The notes below the pieces were generated by a model. It was not told the DNA's origin. It worked only from the letters and a program-made list of their open reading frames with translations, and searched no databases. From contig CAZPQK010000003.1 in the NCBI GenBank assembly GCA_964588695.1, positions 1 through 64,000 of the forward strand: a stretch of 64,000 nucleotides of DNA. Direction: 5' to 3'. This document shows positions 52,337 through 61,932 of the stretch, one piece after another; the stretch's first letter is position 1, and each line of letters begins with the position of its first letter. The position numbers were made by a program, and so were the translations under genes. This DNA comes from CAZPQK01 sp964588695. Lineage in GTDB: Bacteria > Krumholzibacteriota > Krumholzibacteriia > WVZY01 > JAKEHA01.

Positions 52337-52675
52337 GTGAAGAAAATTGAAGCCTTCATCAGACCGTTTAAACTCGATGACGTGAAAGCCGCCCTCACCG
52401 AAGTAGGGGTAAAGGGAATCACCGTCACTGAAGTTCGGGGCTTTGGTCGCCAGAAAGGCCACACCGAGCTCTACCGCGGTAGCGAGTATCAGGTCGACTT
52501 CCTTCCCAAGACCAAAGTTGAACTCTACGTTACCGACGATAAAGTCGACGACACCATCGACGCCATTACCCGCGGCGCGCGCACAGGTTCGGTCGGTGAC
52601 GGGAAGATCTTCGTGTCGCCGGTCGACGACGCGGTTCGTATTCGGACCGGCGAAAGTGGCGACAGCGTCGTTTAA
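52337..52675 (+). CDS. glnB: Nitrogen regulatory protein PII
   Basis: A 112-aa trimer-forming signal protein that reads 2-oxoglutarate and ATP/ADP and directs GlnE and other targets. The sequence KKIEAFIRPFKLDDVKAAL, the T-loop RGFGRQKGHTELYRGSEYQVDF, and DGKIFVSPVDDAVRIRTGE are classical. Tyr51 is the uridylylation site for GlnD. The GTG at 52337 follows GGAGG and gives the canonical length, so the longer frame to 52283 is rejected (it contains the promoter). tsaD begins 8 nt after the stop, a likely co-transcribed neighbour with an unrelated role. Confidence 0.97.
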   Translation: MKKIEAFIRPFKLDDVKAALTEVGVKGITVTEVRGFGRQKGHTELYRGSEYQVDFLPKTKVELYVTDDKVDDTIDAITRGARTGSVGDGKIFVSPVDDAVRIRTGESGDSVV

Positions 52676-52683
52676 CCTCACTC

Positions 52684-53688
52684 ATGCTCATTCTAGGGAT
52701 CGAAAGTTCTTGCGATGACACGTCGCTGTCGTTGCTCGACGACACTGGTGTTATCGACACGATGACTGCCGCGCAGCTGGAGCATGATACCTATGGCGGA
52801 GTGGTGCCCGAGCTCGCATCGCGCCAGCACATGAAGTCGCTAATGCGGGTGTTCGCCGCACTTCTGGAGCGTAACGAGGTTTCCCGCGATCGGATTGATG
52901 CCATCGGTGTTAGTAATGGCCCGGGACTTGTCGGTTCATTGTTGGTGGGAACGAGTTTCGCGAAAGGCCTGGCGCTAACGCTAGACGTACCCGTCGTAGG
53001 CGTTCACCACATCGAAGCCCACATTCTTTCCAACGAACTTAACGGCGAAGCCATGCACACCCCTAATGTGACGCTTGTAGTTTCGGGCGGACATACGAGT
53101 TTGTTCGTGGTGAGTGCTATCGGTCGATACCAGCGCGTGGGAAATACTCGCGACGACGCCGCCGGCGAAGCGTTCGACAAAATCGCCAAACTGTTGGGGT
53201 TGGGTTTTCCCGGCGGGCCGGCGGTGCAGGCCGCGGCCGAAAAAGGAAACCCGAAAGCCATTGCGTTCCCGCGCGCGATGATGGACAAAGCAAACTTTGA
53301 CTTTAGTTTTTCCGGGTTGAAAACCGCGGTGCGCGTGCACTTAGAACGTGAAGGCAAACTTAACGACGACATTGTCGCAGAGGTTTGTGCAAGTGCCCAG
53401 GCGGCGATCGTTGAGGTTCTGGTTCGTAAAACGATTGCCTGCGCGCAGTACCATACCGTCGAACATGTCTACCTGGCGGGAGGCGTTGCCGCTAACCGTG
53501 GGTTGCGCGACCAGCTTCGAAGCGCATGCGAGTCCACCGGTCTTTGCTATCACGCGCCGCTCATTCAATACTGCACCGACAACGGGGCAATGGTCGCACA
53601 GGCCGCGAGCCACCTGTTGCGTGCCGGTCGCGACGACGTTGCCGACCTCGACGTTTTTGCCCGCGGGGCAGTAAAGTCCTGGGCCTGA
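52684..53688 (+). CDS. tsaD: tRNA N6-adenosine threonylcarbamoyltransferase
   Basis: A 334-aa enzyme that transfers threonylcarbamoyl to A37 of ANN-decoding tRNAs, with TsaB and TsaE (not in this window). The ASKHA-fold motifs are LGIESSCDDTSLSLLD at the start, SNGPGLVGSLLVG, the metal-binding VHHIEAHILSN, VSGGHTSLF, and LAGGVAANRGLRDQL near the end. Length is normal. Eight nt separate it from glnB and there is no ribosome-binding site of note, so translation may be coupled. Confidence 0.97.
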   Translation: MLILGIESSCDDTSLSLLDDTGVIDTMTAAQLEHDTYGGVVPELASRQHMKSLMRVFAALLERNEVSRDRIDAIGVSNGPGLVGSLLVGTSFAKGLALTLDVPVVGVHHIEAHILSNELNGEAMHTPNVTLVVSGGHTSLFVVSAIGRYQRVGNTRDDAAGEAFDKIAKLLGLGFPGGPAVQAAAEKGNPKAIAFPRAMMDKANFDFSFSGLKTAVRVHLEREGKLNDDIVAEVCASAQAAIVEVLVRKTIACAQYHTVEHVYLAGGVAANRGLRDQLRSACESTGLCYHAPLIQYCTDNGAMVAQAASHLLRAGRDDVADLDVFARGAVKSWA

Positions 53689-53726
53689 GCGTTTCTTATC
53701 CTTCCTTGTAACTCCTCGTAGCTTCC

Positions 53727-53755
53727 TTACAAACTGTTGTAAACATAGCGTTTAC
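53727..53755. promoter_or_regulatory. Overlapping inverted repeats upstream of the signalling operon
   Basis: TTACAA-N4-TTGTAA (53727-53742) overlaps GTAAAC-N5-GTTTAC (53739-53755). They lie in the 141-bp gap before the first regulator gene and could be operator sites; no further support is visible. Confidence 0.35.
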
Positions 53756-53829
53756 GGACATGGCCACGGGCATGGATATTGCGTTTCTGGGCGTGACTAA
53801 AGCCGTTTCGTCCTTTTCCAACAGGTAAA

Positions 53830-54807
53830 ATGCTGACGCCCGATAGTCCGCATCACAAGATCCTCGTCGTCGACGATGAGCCGCACATTCGCCACATTCT
53901 CAAGTTTACGCTTGAGAAAGCCGGTTATCAGGTGTCCGTGGCGGAAGACGGAGTCCAGGCGTTGGAAGTCATGGCCGCCGAGAAACCCAACCTGGTGCTT
54001 CTCGACGTCATGATGCCCAAGATGGATGGATACGAAGTCTGTCGCAAAATGCGAGAAGACTTCGCCCTGAACCAGATCCCCGTGATCATGCTCACCGCCA
54101 AGGGTGACCTTTCAGAGAAAGTGAAAGGGTTGGAAGGTGGGGCAAACGATTACCTGGTAAAGCCTTATTCCAATGACGAACTGCTGTTGCGGGTTAAGAA
54201 CGTGCTGGAGTGGAACATCCAGCAAAAGGAAGCCAACCCTCTCACCGGGCTTCCCGGCAACACCGCGATTGAACGTGAGCTGATCCAGCGCGTGGGTTCG
54301 CGTCAGCCGTACGCGTTCCTCTACATCGACATCGATAACTTCAAGGGCTTTAACGACTACTACGGCTACCAGAAGGGCGACGAAATCATCGGCTTTATGG
54401 CCAACATTCTCACGCGCACCATCGACAAATTGGGGACCAAGGAAGACTTCGTCGGCCACATCGGCGGCGACGACTTCGTAATGATGGCATCTCCAAGTCG
54501 CGCGGAGTTAATGGCCAAATATGTCATCGAAGAGTTCGACAAGGGCGCGTTGCTGCTGCTCAACGAGGCCGACGTAAAGCGCGGCTACTTGGAAATTCGC
54601 GATCGTCAGGGCGACCTGAAGCGGGTTCCGGTGATGTCGGCCACGATCGCTTTGGTGATGAGCACCGAAAGCAAGAAGATCGAACACTTTGCAGAAATCA
54701 ACGACATCGCGACCAGTCTAAAGGACTACGGGAAGAAGATTAAGGGCAGTGTTGTGGTAAAAGAACGCCGCAAAGACGGGTTAACCACCAACACGCCGAC
54801 TGTGTAA
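53830..54807 (+). CDS. Response regulator with GGDEF-type output domain
   Basis: A 325-aa protein. Residues 9-127 form a receiver domain (KILVVDDEPHIRHIL; phospho-acceptor D59 in LLDVMMP; conserved K in YLVKPYSNDEL). Residues about 135-270 form a diguanylate-cyclase-like domain opening NPLTGLPGN and continuing YIDIDNFKGFNDYYGYQKGDEI. The signature is GGDDF (residues 212-216) rather than GGDEF, so activity is uncertain. CAGGT precedes the ATG. It starts an operon with three kinases and a second regulator, and the next gene is 4 nt away. The likely role is a c-di-GMP or docking output of that pathway. Confidence 0.88.
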   Translation: MLTPDSPHHKILVVDDEPHIRHILKFTLEKAGYQVSVAEDGVQALEVMAAEKPNLVLLDVMMPKMDGYEVCRKMREDFALNQIPVIMLTAKGDLSEKVKGLEGGANDYLVKPYSNDELLLRVKNVLEWNIQQKEANPLTGLPGNTAIERELIQRVGSRQPYAFLYIDIDNFKGFNDYYGYQKGDEIIGFMANILTRTIDKLGTKEDFVGHIGGDDFVMMASPSRAELMAKYVIEEFDKGALLLLNEADVKRGYLEIRDRQGDLKRVPVMSATIALVMSTESKKIEHFAEINDIATSLKDYGKKIKGSVVVKERRKDGLTTNTPTV

Positions 54808-54811
54808 GGTT

Positions 54812-55642
54812 ATGTCTACCAAGACCAACCATAAGAAGCCGACGGGCGATCTTGAAAAGATGCTCCGCGACGCGCAACTGCAGAACGAAGAACTGCGTGC
54901 GCGCGTGACCGCGTATGAACGCATCATTCAATCGACCCGAATGATCATGGGGCACGAACTCAAGCGTCCTACTAACGCTATTCGTGGGTACCTTGATCTG
55001 GTTTGCGAAGACCTGGAAGCGGCCAACGATCTGGCGACGTTGGCGTTCGCCGAAAAGGCCCGTAACGAGTGCGACTTGTTGAACGATCTGAACTCGTTCT
55101 ACATGACACTACTTGACGTGCATCGCAACGAGCGTCGAGTCGGCCGTCGACCGATAAACGTTTCCGACCTCATCAAGCGTGTCTTGAAGTCGTTCCCCGG
55201 CGACATGAAGGTGAACACTCGGGTTGATGTCGACATCGACAAGGGAACGCCTGAGGTCATCGTCAGCGAAGTTGCGCTGAAGATAATCGTTCACAACCTG
55301 GTCGAAAACGCGTTGCTGTATTCGCAGTCGACTACGCCGATTTCGGTTCGTGCACGGGTCGCGCAGGAGCGCCGCGGCGGGCGGGCCAACCAGATTCTTA
55401 TTCTTAGTGTACGCGACGAAGGTGTCGGCATTCCGACCGAGTACGAGGAAAAGGTTTTCAGCCCGTTCGTGCGCCTTCGCGACGACGTCGCCGATGGCTC
55501 AGGGCTGGGCCTGACCCTGGTTCGATCGCTGGCCGAACTCAACGGCGGCGAAGTGTCCATCGTAAGCCGGCCCGGCGACGAAACCATCGTGCACGTCACG
55601 CTGCCGATTGCCGATTCTGACGACGAGGCGGTGTGGCTATGA
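54812..55642 (+). CDS. Soluble sensor histidine kinase
   Basis: A 276-aa cytoplasmic kinase without membrane segments. A coiled coil (residues about 12-38) leads into the dimerisation/phospho-acceptor helix, MGHELKRPTNAIRGYLDLV with H48, an unusual H-box variant with KRP in place of RTP. The ATPase domain has the N-box ALKIIVHNLVENALLYS, the G1 box DEGVGIPTEYEEKVF and the G2 box DGSGLGLTLVRSL. There is no sensor domain, so input must come through partners or the coiled coil. The stop overlaps the next start as ATGA. Confidence 0.9.
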   Translation: MSTKTNHKKPTGDLEKMLRDAQLQNEELRARVTAYERIIQSTRMIMGHELKRPTNAIRGYLDLVCEDLEAANDLATLAFAEKARNECDLLNDLNSFYMTLLDVHRNERRVGRRPINVSDLIKRVLKSFPGDMKVNTRVDVDIDKGTPEVIVSEVALKIIVHNLVENALLYSQSTTPISVRARVAQERRGGRANQILILSVRDEGVGIPTEYEEKVFSPFVRLRDDVADGSGLGLTLVRSLAELNGGEVSIVSRPGDETIVHVTLPIADSDDEAVWL

Positions 55643-58632
55643 GCCTGCGCCGCAATATAAGCGAACGCTTCGACAATGGGTCGGCTAGCGTGTTGCATTT
55701 GCGACTGATCGAACTCTTCTCGTTTTTCGCGATCGTGGTAGTCGCGCGGACGTTGGGTGGATTCAACTACGACGCCAATGGGTTGTTTGTCATTTTCGTT
55801 AGCGCTGTCTTCTTGCAGTACAACGCCGAATGGTTGTGGCAACAGGTTGCAAGGGCTCGTGGTTGGGGTAATCGCGAAACTCAACGAGCAATTCATTGGT
55901 ATTCGTCTTATGTCGACATGGCCGCGGTGCTAGGGATCGTGTACCTCACCGGTACCATCGAAAGCCCGTTCATGTTGTTGCTCACCGTGCCGCTGTTCTT
56001 TGCCAGCCACACGTTTTCCTGGCGAACGACATTGCAAGCGTTCTTTGCGGTGTCGTTGGCGATGCTTGCCAGTCTCGCCATGCTGGAGTACAGCGGTGTA
56101 TTGCCGCATCAAAACTGCTACTGGTTTGAAGCCGACGCGTATACCAATGGCCATTTCGTGGCCGGATCGTTGCTGGTGGTTGCCGCGTTCGTTGGGTTGG
56201 TTCTGTTTTTGTCGCACGCATTCCAGGATCGTTGGCAATCGTCCCTGGACGAACTGCGCGAGAAGGATCGTAAGTCGTCGGACAAAATCAACCAGCTTGA
56301 ACGTCTCTATGACATCAGTATTGGCGTCAACTCGGCAATCTCGATGGAGACATTGCTAAAGCTGGTTGCGAAGGAAGCGACGTTGTTGCTTAAGCAACCG
56401 TGGGCGGGAATTGTTCTGTTTAACTCGAAGCAGGAAATCACCGAGTCGGTGTTTGTAGGGGTCAACCAGGGTGACGCGATGAGGGTCGGCAAGCGGATTC
56501 ATCGCGGCGGTCTGTGCGAATGGATATGGACCCACAACGCGCCGATTATTGTCAGCGACGCCAAGAAAGACCGCCGTGCACACGCCGGCGACTTTCGTGC
56601 CGACGCCGGGATCCGCGCCGTCATTGGATTTCCGCTGACTGCGGCCAAGCAGGTTCAGGGGGTGCTGCTCGCTGGGGATTTCGAGCCCAAACAGTTCACC
56701 GATCAGCATATTCGTTTGCTAACCAACCTGGCTACGCAGCTCTCCATGGCCATGGAGAAGAGCTCGTTGTACGACACGATGGAAAAGACCGTGCGTAGTT
56801 TGTCGGTGCAGCTTGAGACCCAGGAAAAGGCCAACATTCTTAAAAGCGACTTCGTGAATCATGTTTCTCACGAACTGCGCACGCCGCTGACATCGATTAA
56901 AGCCTACGTCGAAACGTTGATCGAAAACATCGACTCACCGGCGTTCGTGCAGCGCACGGAGTTCCTCGATATCGTCGGCAAGGAAACCAATCGACTGATT
57001 CGAATCGTAAACGACATTCTTGATGTGTCAAAGATCGAGTTCGGGCAGCGCCCGTTGGAGCGCACTTCCGTGCGTCTGGTTGACCTGCTTGAGGACGTGA
57101 CGTCGATGTTAACCCCGTCGATTCGCGAAAAAGATATCGTCATAACCCAGCAAATCCCGGCAGACCTTCCCAAGCTGGATGGCGATGCCGATCTGCTCAA
57201 GCAGGTGCTTATTAACCTGCTATCCAACGCCGTTAAGTACTCGCATCCTGGCGGACAAGTGCGGGTCACCGCAGTCGAAAACCCGGTGGATATTGCCATT
57301 AGTGTAGAGGACGAAGGAATTGGGATACCGGCTCAGGAACTGGGCAACGTGTTTGACAAGTACTTCCGCGTTCGTTCTACCAACAAAAAGTTTGAAGGCG
57401 TCGGACTGGGGCTGGCCATTGTTAAAAACGTGGTCGAGCAGCATGGCGGTCAGATTGGCGTGGAGAGCGAAGAAGGCAAGGGCAGCAAGTTTACTTTCTC
57501 GATTCCGCGTGAACACTGCTTTAACGACCTCATTGGCTACATCGCCGAAGTCGTGGACGCGAAGGACAAGCTTCACGAGATGCTGGAGCTTATCGTTTCG
57601 ATGATTGCCGAGTTGTTGGCGTCTAAGACCGTGTCACTGATGCTGCTAGACAAAACACGCGCGGAGCTGTTCATCAAAGTTTCCTATGGCCTGGATGAAT
57701 GGGTGGTGGAGAACACAAGAGTCAAAGTGGGCGAGGGAATTGCGGGTAAGGTAGCGCAGGAAGGCGTGCCGCTGTTTATTTCCAACATCGAACAGAACGA
57801 TGTGTTTTCGGCGCCCAACAATCCGCAGTACGACACCCAGTCGCTGATTAGTGTGCCTTTGATTGTCAACGACATCGTTGTGGGCGTTATCAACGTCAAC
57901 AACAAAGCGTCCGGCAACCCCTATACCGAAGACGACCTTACCCTTCTGCTTTCTTTTAGCCAGCGTATCTCCAAGGCGTTGGAGCGGGTACGGGTGGTGG
58001 AAGATTCGCATTCGTTTTTGGAAGATACGATCGAAGCGTTCCGACGCATGTTGGAGAACCAATCGCGCAGCAAAGTTGTCGAACACAACATCTCGCTGGC
58101 GGTTCGAGTTGCCCGGAAGCTTGGGTTTTCTGAAAAGGACACTCAGGTTATTCAATACGTCGCCAGCGTGCACGACATCGGAATGACAGAGGTAAGCGAC
58201 AACATTCTAAACAAGGCGCTTCACCTTACCGAAGACGAACTCCGGGTGATTCGCGAGCATCCGCAGCGCGGCGCCGAGTTGATTCGACCGTTGGAGTTTG
58301 TGGAGTCGGTCAGCAATATCATTCTCTATCACCACGAGCGCATGGATGGAAAAGGTTACCCGATGGGTCTTAAGGGCGACGAAATTCCAATCGGCGCGCG
58401 CGTGCTTGCGGTTATTGACGCCTACAGCGCTATGACCCGCGAGCAAGCCTATCGCGAACGGCGTTCGCCTCTGCAGGCGGTGCAGGAACTGGTCGAGTGC
58501 GCGGGAACGCAGTTCGACCATCGCGTTGTCGAAGCATTGGTGAGTGTGCTTGCCGAAGACAGTACGATCGATTCGGTGTCGGCGGAAGCGTACCAACGTC
58601 AAATCGAAGAAATGGTTGCGACCAAAGCATAA
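55639..58632 (+). CDS. Membrane histidine kinase fused to GAF and HD-GYP domains
   Basis: A 997-aa protein. Residues about 18-200 carry five to six membrane helices, then a coiled coil and a GAF domain (about 215-375). The kinase core has H411 in VSHELRTPLTSIKAYVETL, then an N-box (NLLSNAVKYSHPGG) and G-boxes (DEGIGIPAQELGNVF, GVGLGLAIVKN). A second GAF (about 640-790, KVGEGIAGKVAQEGVPLFIS) leads to an HD-GYP domain (about 820-985). That domain has H845-D846 in VHDIGM, HPQRGAELI, YHHERMDGKGYP and ARVLAVIDAYSAMT, so phosphodiesterase activity on c-di-GMP is plausible. ATG at 55639 in an ATGA overlap. Confidence 0.92.
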   Translation: MSLRRNISERFDNGSASVLHLRLIELFSFFAIVVVARTLGGFNYDANGLFVIFVSAVFLQYNAEWLWQQVARARGWGNRETQRAIHWYSSYVDMAAVLGIVYLTGTIESPFMLLLTVPLFFASHTFSWRTTLQAFFAVSLAMLASLAMLEYSGVLPHQNCYWFEADAYTNGHFVAGSLLVVAAFVGLVLFLSHAFQDRWQSSLDELREKDRKSSDKINQLERLYDISIGVNSAISMETLLKLVAKEATLLLKQPWAGIVLFNSKQEITESVFVGVNQGDAMRVGKRIHRGGLCEWIWTHNAPIIVSDAKKDRRAHAGDFRADAGIRAVIGFPLTAAKQVQGVLLAGDFEPKQFTDQHIRLLTNLATQLSMAMEKSSLYDTMEKTVRSLSVQLETQEKANILKSDFVNHVSHELRTPLTSIKAYVETLIENIDSPAFVQRTEFLDIVGKETNRLIRIVNDILDVSKIEFGQRPLERTSVRLVDLLEDVTSMLTPSIREKDIVITQQIPADLPKLDGDADLLKQVLINLLSNAVKYSHPGGQVRVTAVENPVDIAISVEDEGIGIPAQELGNVFDKYFRVRSTNKKFEGVGLGLAIVKNVVEQHGGQIGVESEEGKGSKFTFSIPREHCFNDLIGYIAEVVDAKDKLHEMLELIVSMIAELLASKTVSLMLLDKTRAELFIKVSYGLDEWVVENTRVKVGEGIAGKVAQEGVPLFISNIEQNDVFSAPNNPQYDTQSLISVPLIVNDIVVGVINVNNKASGNPYTEDDLTLLLSFSQRISKALERVRVVEDSHSFLEDTIEAFRRMLENQSRSKVVEHNISLAVRVARKLGFSEKDTQVIQYVASVHDIGMTEVSDNILNKALHLTEDELRVIREHPQRGAELIRPLEFVESVSNIILYHHERMDGKGYPMGLKGDEIPIGARVLAVIDAYSAMTREQAYRERRSPLQAVQELVECAGTQFDHRVVEALVSVLAEDSTIDSVSAEAYQRQIEEMVATKA

Positions 58633-61600
58633 TGCACCTGTTCATGAGCATAAGCGGCACCGAGTTGCCTTCTACCTACCTGCTGCTCACGCTGGTACTT
58701 AGCGCGTTGGTGCTGATGTCTATCTGGCGCGAAATGTCGACGCTTAACGGTCCGATGTTCCTTACGCGGTCGGGTTCGGCGCTGGCTTTCGTCAGCAGCC
58801 GCATTGTCGCTGTGGTGTTTTCGACGGCCATGCTTGCCGACAGTGGTTCGCCGCCGGTGGTGTACACGATACTAAACTTGACCGGTTTACTGTTAGCGGC
58901 CATCTGTGTTCCGTCGGCGGTGAAGTCATACAAAGTGGTCGACAAGGAAGACTCTCCGGAAGTGCAACGTGAAGTCCTTCAGCGTTGGGAGATGTTGGAG
59001 CGTCGCCGGTTGCTGCGTTCGGCGTTGATCGCCGCCGGTGTTGGTGTAGTTGTTGCCGCGATGGTGGCAGTCGTGAGCCGCGCAAGCCTGTCGTTTTCTG
59101 ACTTCGTCAATATCGTGCTGTTTGTTGCAACCGCCCGCGTAACGGCGTCGTTGTTTCAGGCGTCGTCGGAAGCAATTCAGGAAATCAAGCCATCGCTCCT
59201 GGCCCTGATGGGCTTCCTGACGTTGTCGTGGGTGATGGTTGCTATTGCCGCGCTAACCGATGGCGCTACCGCGCACTACATGTTGTTGGGGTCGCGGGTG
59301 GCCGATGTGTTCGCATGGATGTCGGTGCTGGTAGCTCTGCAGGCGAACTACGTTGTGCTGGGCTCGTATCACAAGAGTCGCGCCGAGGAAACCGGCGAGG
59401 TGCTGGAAAAGACCAAGGAAGAGCTCCAGTCGGTCAATAACGTTGCCACTGCTTTGCACGAAGACACCAACGACGCGATTTATCGTATCCAGCAGCAACT
59501 ACTCGAAGTCAGCAAGCGCGCCGAGAGTCTGGAGAAGATTCTTGAGATCGGCATGACAATTCAAAAGCGCAAGAGCTTGGATGATCTTCTGACGATGATC
59601 GCCGAACTCATTCGCGACAACTTGGGTTTCAACACTGTGATCCTTCGCTTGCACAACGAAAGAACGCATAGTTTCGAAACCAAAGCTCATGTGGGACTAA
59701 GCGAAGACGCGCGCGACGCCGTCGTTAACTATCGCAAGCCGATGAGCGAGTTCAAGACCATGCTTAGCAATGCCACCCGCGTAGGCGGCAGTTACCTGGT
59801 TCCGGACGAACGTGACGACGAACACGGAGCGGCTGACGAAGGCGTGGTCGTTGGATCCAACTGGGAAAGCATTTCGCGCATTATCGTTCCGTTGCTCGAC
59901 GACGAAAGCAACGCGGTAGGTTACTTCACAGTGGAAGAACCCGCCAGCCTGCAGCTATCTGTGGTGGAGTCGGTGGACAGCCTGGAGATGATTGCCAGCC
60001 TGGCGGTAATTGCCATTCGCAACGCGCGCTTCTTGCGTGACGTCGCCGACAAGAACGAAAAACTTAAACTGTACGCAGAGAAGCTCTCCAGTCTCAACAA
60101 AATGAAGTCGAACTTCGTTGCGACGATATCACACGAGTTCCGGACGCCCCTGACGTCGATCAAAGCCTACTGCGAAACTCTGTTGCGCAACGCCGAAGAG
60201 GTCGATCGCAACATCATGAAGGAGTTCCTGGTTGTAATCGACGAGGAAAGCGACCGATTGATGACGCTGATCGAGGACATCCTGGACTTCTCGCAAATGG
60301 AATCGGGCGCAATCAAGTTTGAGCGCACACCGTGTAACCTTAACGAGATCGTGATTAAAGCCGCAGATGAGCTTAGCCGGAACTTCGAGCGCAAACAGGT
60401 TAAGGTTCATACTCACTTTGCCGAAGCCAACTCGTTGGTTCGCGCCGAACACGACCTGATGCGACAGTTGGTTATCAACCTGCTGCACAACGCGTCAAAG
60501 TTCACCAAAGACGGCGGCAACGTTTGGGTGCGCCTGGAAAACGACACGGTCGCGGTACGATTGGTGGTAGAAGACGACGGCATCGGGATTCCCAACGACC
60601 AGATTGAACAGATTTTTGATCACTTTCATCAAGCCGACAACACCAGTACGCGCAAGTACGGTGGTACCGGAATGGGTCTGGCCATTTGCAAGAACATCGT
60701 GGACTGGCACGACGGAACCATTTGGGTGGAAAACATTCCGTCGGGCGGCGCGCGTTTCGTCGTTGTAATTCCGAAGAAGCAGGTCGTTGTCCGTAACCAC
60801 GTGCTGGGACTCGAAGGCACCATGCGGCGATACGAAATCGAACGCTACATGGAGTTGCTGGTGGAAATGGTTACCGAGCTTATTGGTGTAAAGAAGGCGT
60901 CGTTGATGCTCTACGACCAGAACGTCAATGCATTGCGGGTTGAGAGCGCGATCGGGATCGATCCCGAAGTCGTCGAAAGCGCGAAGGTGGCGCCGGGCGA
61001 TGGCATCGCGGGGCGTGTGTTCCGTGACGGGCGTTCGTATCTGGTCGAAGACATCGACAAGGACACTCGCGTTAACGTAAAGAACAACGACTTTCTTTAC
61101 GACTCACGATCGTTTCTTTCGGTTCCGATCAAAGACGACGATAGCGTTTACGGCGTAATCAACGTTTCGAATCCGTTGCGCAAAGACAAGTTTGACGCCT
61201 CCGACATGCATCTGCTCGAGCTGTTTGCCAACCGTATAGCGGTCGCGGTGAATCGACTGGGCGATTTCATTTCGTCGTCGGATCAGTTCGAGTCGGTTCG
61301 CGACGCGTTCAAGGCCATGTTGGATGCCAAACGTTTTGTCTGCGACAGCAGTGTGTCGGTGCTTCAGCGAACCTTGGTTGGCACTTGTGAGCGCCTGGGG
61401 CTTAGCACCGAAGAGACTGCACGGGTGCAATACGTGTTTAACGTTTATGACCTTGGCCTGGCCAAGCAGGGGTACGTCATGGTCAAAAAGCCGACGCCCC
61501 TGACCGCCGACGACCGCCGCGAAGTCGAGCGCCACACAATTGTTGGCACAGAGATGCTCGAGCCCATCGAAACCGCAACGCACGTTCGTGACGCCGTGTT

Positions 61601-61931
61601 GTATCACCATGAAAACTGGGACGGCAGCGGCTATCCCGGAAAGCTGGCACGCGAGGCGATTCCGGTAGAAGCGCGAATTATCCGCATCGCCGATACGTTC
61701 CGCGCGCTCATTTCGCCGCGACCGTATCAGAAACAATTTCGCATTGATGAAGCGATTGACGTTGTGCGCGGTGGGGCGGGCAGCAAATTCGATCCGAAAG
61801 TTGTCGAAGCGTTCGTTGCGGCAATCAAGGATCACGAAGCGGACCTGGACCGGAACGCCAACCCCCAAGAGGTGGCGGTTACTGGAGCGAACATCAACGA
61901 GTCATTACAACTGAGCAAGGAGGACCGGTAA
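58632..61931 (+). CDS. Membrane histidine kinase fused to GAF and degenerate HD-GYP domains
   Basis: A 1099-aa paralogue of the preceding gene, starting at an ATG in a TAATG overlap (58632); the longer frame upstream is inside that gene. The N-terminal ~240 residues hold about six to seven membrane helices, followed by a long coiled coil and a GAF domain. The kinase has H501 in ISHEFRTPLTSIKAYCETL and normal N and G boxes (NLLHNASKFTKDGG, DDGIGIPNDQIEQIF, GTGMGLAICKN). A second GAF (GDGIAGRVFRDGRSYLVEDI) precedes an HD-GYP fold whose catalytic HD is YD (Y939-D940, NVYDLGLAKQ). HHENWDGSGYP is kept, so the output domain is probably regulatory, not catalytic. Confidence 0.92.
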   Translation: MHLFMSISGTELPSTYLLLTLVLSALVLMSIWREMSTLNGPMFLTRSGSALAFVSSRIVAVVFSTAMLADSGSPPVVYTILNLTGLLLAAICVPSAVKSYKVVDKEDSPEVQREVLQRWEMLERRRLLRSALIAAGVGVVVAAMVAVVSRASLSFSDFVNIVLFVATARVTASLFQASSEAIQEIKPSLLALMGFLTLSWVMVAIAALTDGATAHYMLLGSRVADVFAWMSVLVALQANYVVLGSYHKSRAEETGEVLEKTKEELQSVNNVATALHEDTNDAIYRIQQQLLEVSKRAESLEKILEIGMTIQKRKSLDDLLTMIAELIRDNLGFNTVILRLHNERTHSFETKAHVGLSEDARDAVVNYRKPMSEFKTMLSNATRVGGSYLVPDERDDEHGAADEGVVVGSNWESISRIIVPLLDDESNAVGYFTVEEPASLQLSVVESVDSLEMIASLAVIAIRNARFLRDVADKNEKLKLYAEKLSSLNKMKSNFVATISHEFRTPLTSIKAYCETLLRNAEEVDRNIMKEFLVVIDEESDRLMTLIEDILDFSQMESGAIKFERTPCNLNEIVIKAADELSRNFERKQVKVHTHFAEANSLVRAEHDLMRQLVINLLHNASKFTKDGGNVWVRLENDTVAVRLVVEDDGIGIPNDQIEQIFDHFHQADNTSTRKYGGTGMGLAICKNIVDWHDGTIWVENIPSGGARFVVVIPKKQVVVRNHVLGLEGTMRRYEIERYMELLVEMVTELIGVKKASLMLYDQNVNALRVESAIGIDPEVVESAKVAPGDGIAGRVFRDGRSYLVEDIDKDTRVNVKNNDFLYDSRSFLSVPIKDDDSVYGVINVSNPLRKDKFDASDMHLLELFANRIAVAVNRLGDFISSSDQFESVRDAFKAMLDAKRFVCDSSVSVLQRTLVGTCERLGLSTEETARVQYVFNVYDLGLAKQGYVMVKKPTPLTADDRREVERHTIVGTEMLEPIETATHVRDAVLYHHENWDGSGYPGKLAREAIPVEARIIRIADTFRALISPRPYQKQFRIDEAIDVVRGGAGSKFDPKVVEAFVAAIKDHEADLDRNANPQEVAVTGANINESLQLSKEDR

Positions 61932-61932
61932 C

